A stretch of DNA of 7,401 nt from CAJWLW01 sp963580095 (GTDB taxonomy: Bacteria > Verrucomicrobiota > Lentisphaeria > JABSQK01 > CAJWLW01). The DNA lies in the NCBI GenBank assembly GCA_963580095.1, contig CAUZJQ010000222.1, positions 1 through 7,401 of the forward strand, in the 5' to 3' direction. This document shows positions 6,040 through 7,401 of this stretch, piece after piece. Under the pieces are notes generated by a model. It was given only the letters and a program-made list of their open reading frames with translations, did no database searches and was not told the DNA's origin. A program made the translations under genes and the position numbers. How positions within the stretch are numbered: position 1 is the first letter of the stretch; each line of letters opens with the position of its first letter.

Positions 6040-6074
6040 CCTGAAACCTGAAACCTCAAGCCTCAAACCTGAAA
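6040..6074 (+). repeat. Five tandem 7-bp units (CCTGAAA type) before the GH88 gene
   Basis: The units read CCTGAAA, CCTGAAA, CCTCAAG, CCTCAAA, CCTGAAA without interruption and end 2 bp before the ATG at 6077. The variants differ only at G/C in position 4 and A/G in position 7. The array lies outside the reading frame set by that ATG and occupies the place where a ribosome binding site would be. It resembles the short heptanucleotide tandem repeats known from cyanobacterial and other intergenic DNA; its role here is unknown. Confidence 0.8.
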
Positions 6075-6076
6075 CT

Positions 6077-7401
6077 ATGATTGACATCGACTACGACGTC
6101 ACCCCCGCCGATCTGTCCGGCAGGTTGCGGCAACTCTTTGAGCTCGCAGGCAGGAAAATTGTCGATATCGAGAACTCCTGGGACGCGGCCGATGGTACCC
6201 CGGTGTTCACGGTAGAAGGCCGCTACACGACCCGCGGTTGGACGGAATGGACCCAGGGCTTTCAGTTTGGCAGCGCCGTGCTCCAATACGACGTCACCGG
6301 CGACGCCCACTTTCTCGAGCTCGGCCGCCGCCGGACTGTCGAAGTTATGGCGGGTCACGTCAGCCATGTCGGCGTGCACGACCACGGGTTCAATAACGTC
6401 AGCACCTATGGCAACCTTCTGCGGCTGATGCGGGAGGGCCGGATCCCCATGAACAATTGGGAGCAGAACTTCTATGAACTGGCGCTAAAACTCTCGGGTG
6501 CGGTACAGGCGGCACGCTGGACCGACCTGCCCAACGGTCTCGGATACATCTATTCATTCAATGGCCCGCACTCCCTGTTTTCCGACACCATTCGGTCGCT
6601 TCGGGTGCTGGCAATGAGCGACCGGCTCGGACACGTGCTTATGGGCGAGAAAGACCGGCGCATCAACCTGCTGGACCGGGCTTGGCGTCATGCAGAGACG
6701 ACAGCGCAATACAATGTTTATTTTGGGACAGACCGTGACTCTTGGGACGTCCCCGGACGCGTTGCGCATGAGTCGATTTTCAATCTCAATGATGGTTCCT
6801 ATCGTTGTCCCAGCACCCAGCAGGGGTACACGCCGTTCTCGACCTGGACCCGCGGTCACGCCTGGATTCTGTGCGGCTACCCCGAGCAACTCGAATTCAT
6901 CGATTCCCTGCCGGACGAGGTCTTTGACACCTGCGCCGCTGACCTCTACGGCAGTCGCGAGGCGGTGACCAACCGGTTCATCGATGTCGCTGTCGCCTGC
7001 GCCGACTTCTATATCAGGGAAACGCCGACCGATGGTATTCCCTACTGGGACACCGGGGCTCCGGGCCTGGCGTACATGGAGGGGTACCGCGAACTGCCGG
7101 CCGACCCCTACAATGCCTATGAACCTGTGGACAGCTCCGCGGCGGCGATCTCGGCCCAAGGCCTGATCCGGCTCGGGCGCTACCTGAACGGCCGCGGTTG
7201 CACAGAGGAGGGGAGCAAGTACCTTCAGGCCGGCCTGACGGTGGCACGGCGCTTGTTCGAAGAACCCTATCTGTCGACGGACAACGCCCACCAGGGGTTG
7301 ATCCTGCATTCCATCTACCACCAGCCAAATGGCTGGGATCACGTGCCCGAAGGGCGGTCGATTCCGTGCGGCGAGTCTTCCATGTGGGGCGACTACCACG
7401 C
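6077..7401 (+). CDS. GH88-like unsaturated uronyl hydrolase, 3' end beyond window
   Basis: The frame is open from ATG 6077 to the window end, giving 441 codons and no stop. The protein looks like a glycoside hydrolase family 88/105 (alpha/alpha)6 barrel. Such enzymes remove the unsaturated uronic acid left on oligosaccharides by polysaccharide lyases, by hydration of the double bond. Family-like features are WTQGFQFGSAVLQYDVTGD (58-76), VHDHGF with Asp102 (equivalent to the first catalytic Asp of UGL, usually in HD-x-GF), SFNGPHSLFSDTIRSLR with Asp170 (candidate second Asp), WTRGHAW (257-263), GIPYWDTGAP (320-329) and VDSSAAAISAQGL (351-363). The N-terminus is hydrophilic with no signal peptide, so it is probably cytosolic and acts on imported oligosaccharides. 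It is longer than typical UGL (about 380 residues). No Shine-Dalgarno site is visible; 7-bp repeats abut the start. A GTG at 6020 is in frame but would translate the repeats and is less likely. The GH88-type assignment is fairly sure; substrate is not. Confidence 0.85.
   Translation, partial: MIDIDYDVTPADLSGRLRQLFELAGRKIVDIENSWDAADGTPVFTVEGRYTTRGWTEWTQGFQFGSAVLQYDVTGDAHFLELGRRRTVEVMAGHVSHVGVHDHGFNNVSTYGNLLRLMREGRIPMNNWEQNFYELALKLSGAVQAARWTDLPNGLGYIYSFNGPHSLFSDTIRSLRVLAMSDRLGHVLMGEKDRRINLLDRAWRHAETTAQYNVYFGTDRDSWDVPGRVAHESIFNLNDGSYRCPSTQQGYTPFSTWTRGHAWILCGYPEQLEFIDSLPDEVFDTCAADLYGSREAVTNRFIDVAVACADFYIRETPTDGIPYWDTGAPGLAYMEGYRELPADPYNAYEPVDSSAAAISAQGLIRLGRYLNGRGCTEEGSKYLQAGLTVARRLFEEPYLSTDNAHQGLILHSIYHQPNGWDHVPEGRSIPCGESSMWGDYH

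Noticed and set aside
6554..7399. 281-codon ORF on the minus strand at the window end
   Set aside because: The + strand frame from 6077 is open over the same region and carries GH88 motifs. The minus-strand reading has none.

Overview
The window is a GC-rich, densely coding stretch from a bacterial chromosome, with every supported gene on the + strand. The families present (a short-chain dehydrogenase, a sugar-isomerase-like TIM barrel, a Gfo/Idh/MocA oxidoreductase, a GH88-type glycosidase and core shikimate genes) fit a free-living carbohydrate-degrading bacterium. My impression is an uncultured Latescibacterota-, Planctomycetes- or Gemmatimonadota-like lineage. That is inferred from gene content and style only; no marker gene here fixes the phylum.

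Layout. (1) Positions 1-330 hold the 3' end of an unrecognised gene whose start lies outside the window. It opens with seven identical 18-bp repeats encoding a Pro/Arg/Asp/Glu linker, then a short charged C-terminal domain. (2) Positions 350-3184 hold an SDR oxidoreductase, a TIM-barrel sugar isomerase/epimerase-like protein and a Gfo/Idh/MocA dehydrogenase, which look like a sugar or polyol oxidation/isomerisation module. (3) aroE (3188-4030) follows the Gfo/Idh/MocA gene after 3 bp, with its ribosome binding site inside that gene, so it appears to be the last gene of the same operon. (4) A 130-bp spacer (4031-4160) has an AT-rich -10-like element just before aroA. (5) aroA (4161-5462) and aroK (5459-5980) overlap by the ATGA arrangement. 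(6) A 96-bp spacer holds a small hairpin and five 7-bp tandem units running up to the next start codon. (7) Positions 6077-7401 are the first 441 codons of a GH88-like unsaturated uronyl hydrolase, cut off by the window end.

How the genes may work together. AroE (3-dehydroshikimate to shikimate), AroK (shikimate to shikimate-3-phosphate) and AroA (shikimate-3-phosphate to EPSP) are three consecutive steps of aromatic amino acid biosynthesis. The three oxidoreductase/isomerase genes and the GH88-like gene suggest use of sugars or uronic acids; their substrates cannot be read from sequence.

I see no CRISPR array, transposon, phage gene or tRNA/rRNA gene, and no clearly undescribed system. The most notable points are: a missing catalytic lysine in the SDR (Arg at the YxxxK position); the perfect 18-bp coding minisatellite; a divergent EPSP synthase active-site loop; aroE placed in a sugar-enzyme operon; and the 7-bp repeat array before the GH88 gene.
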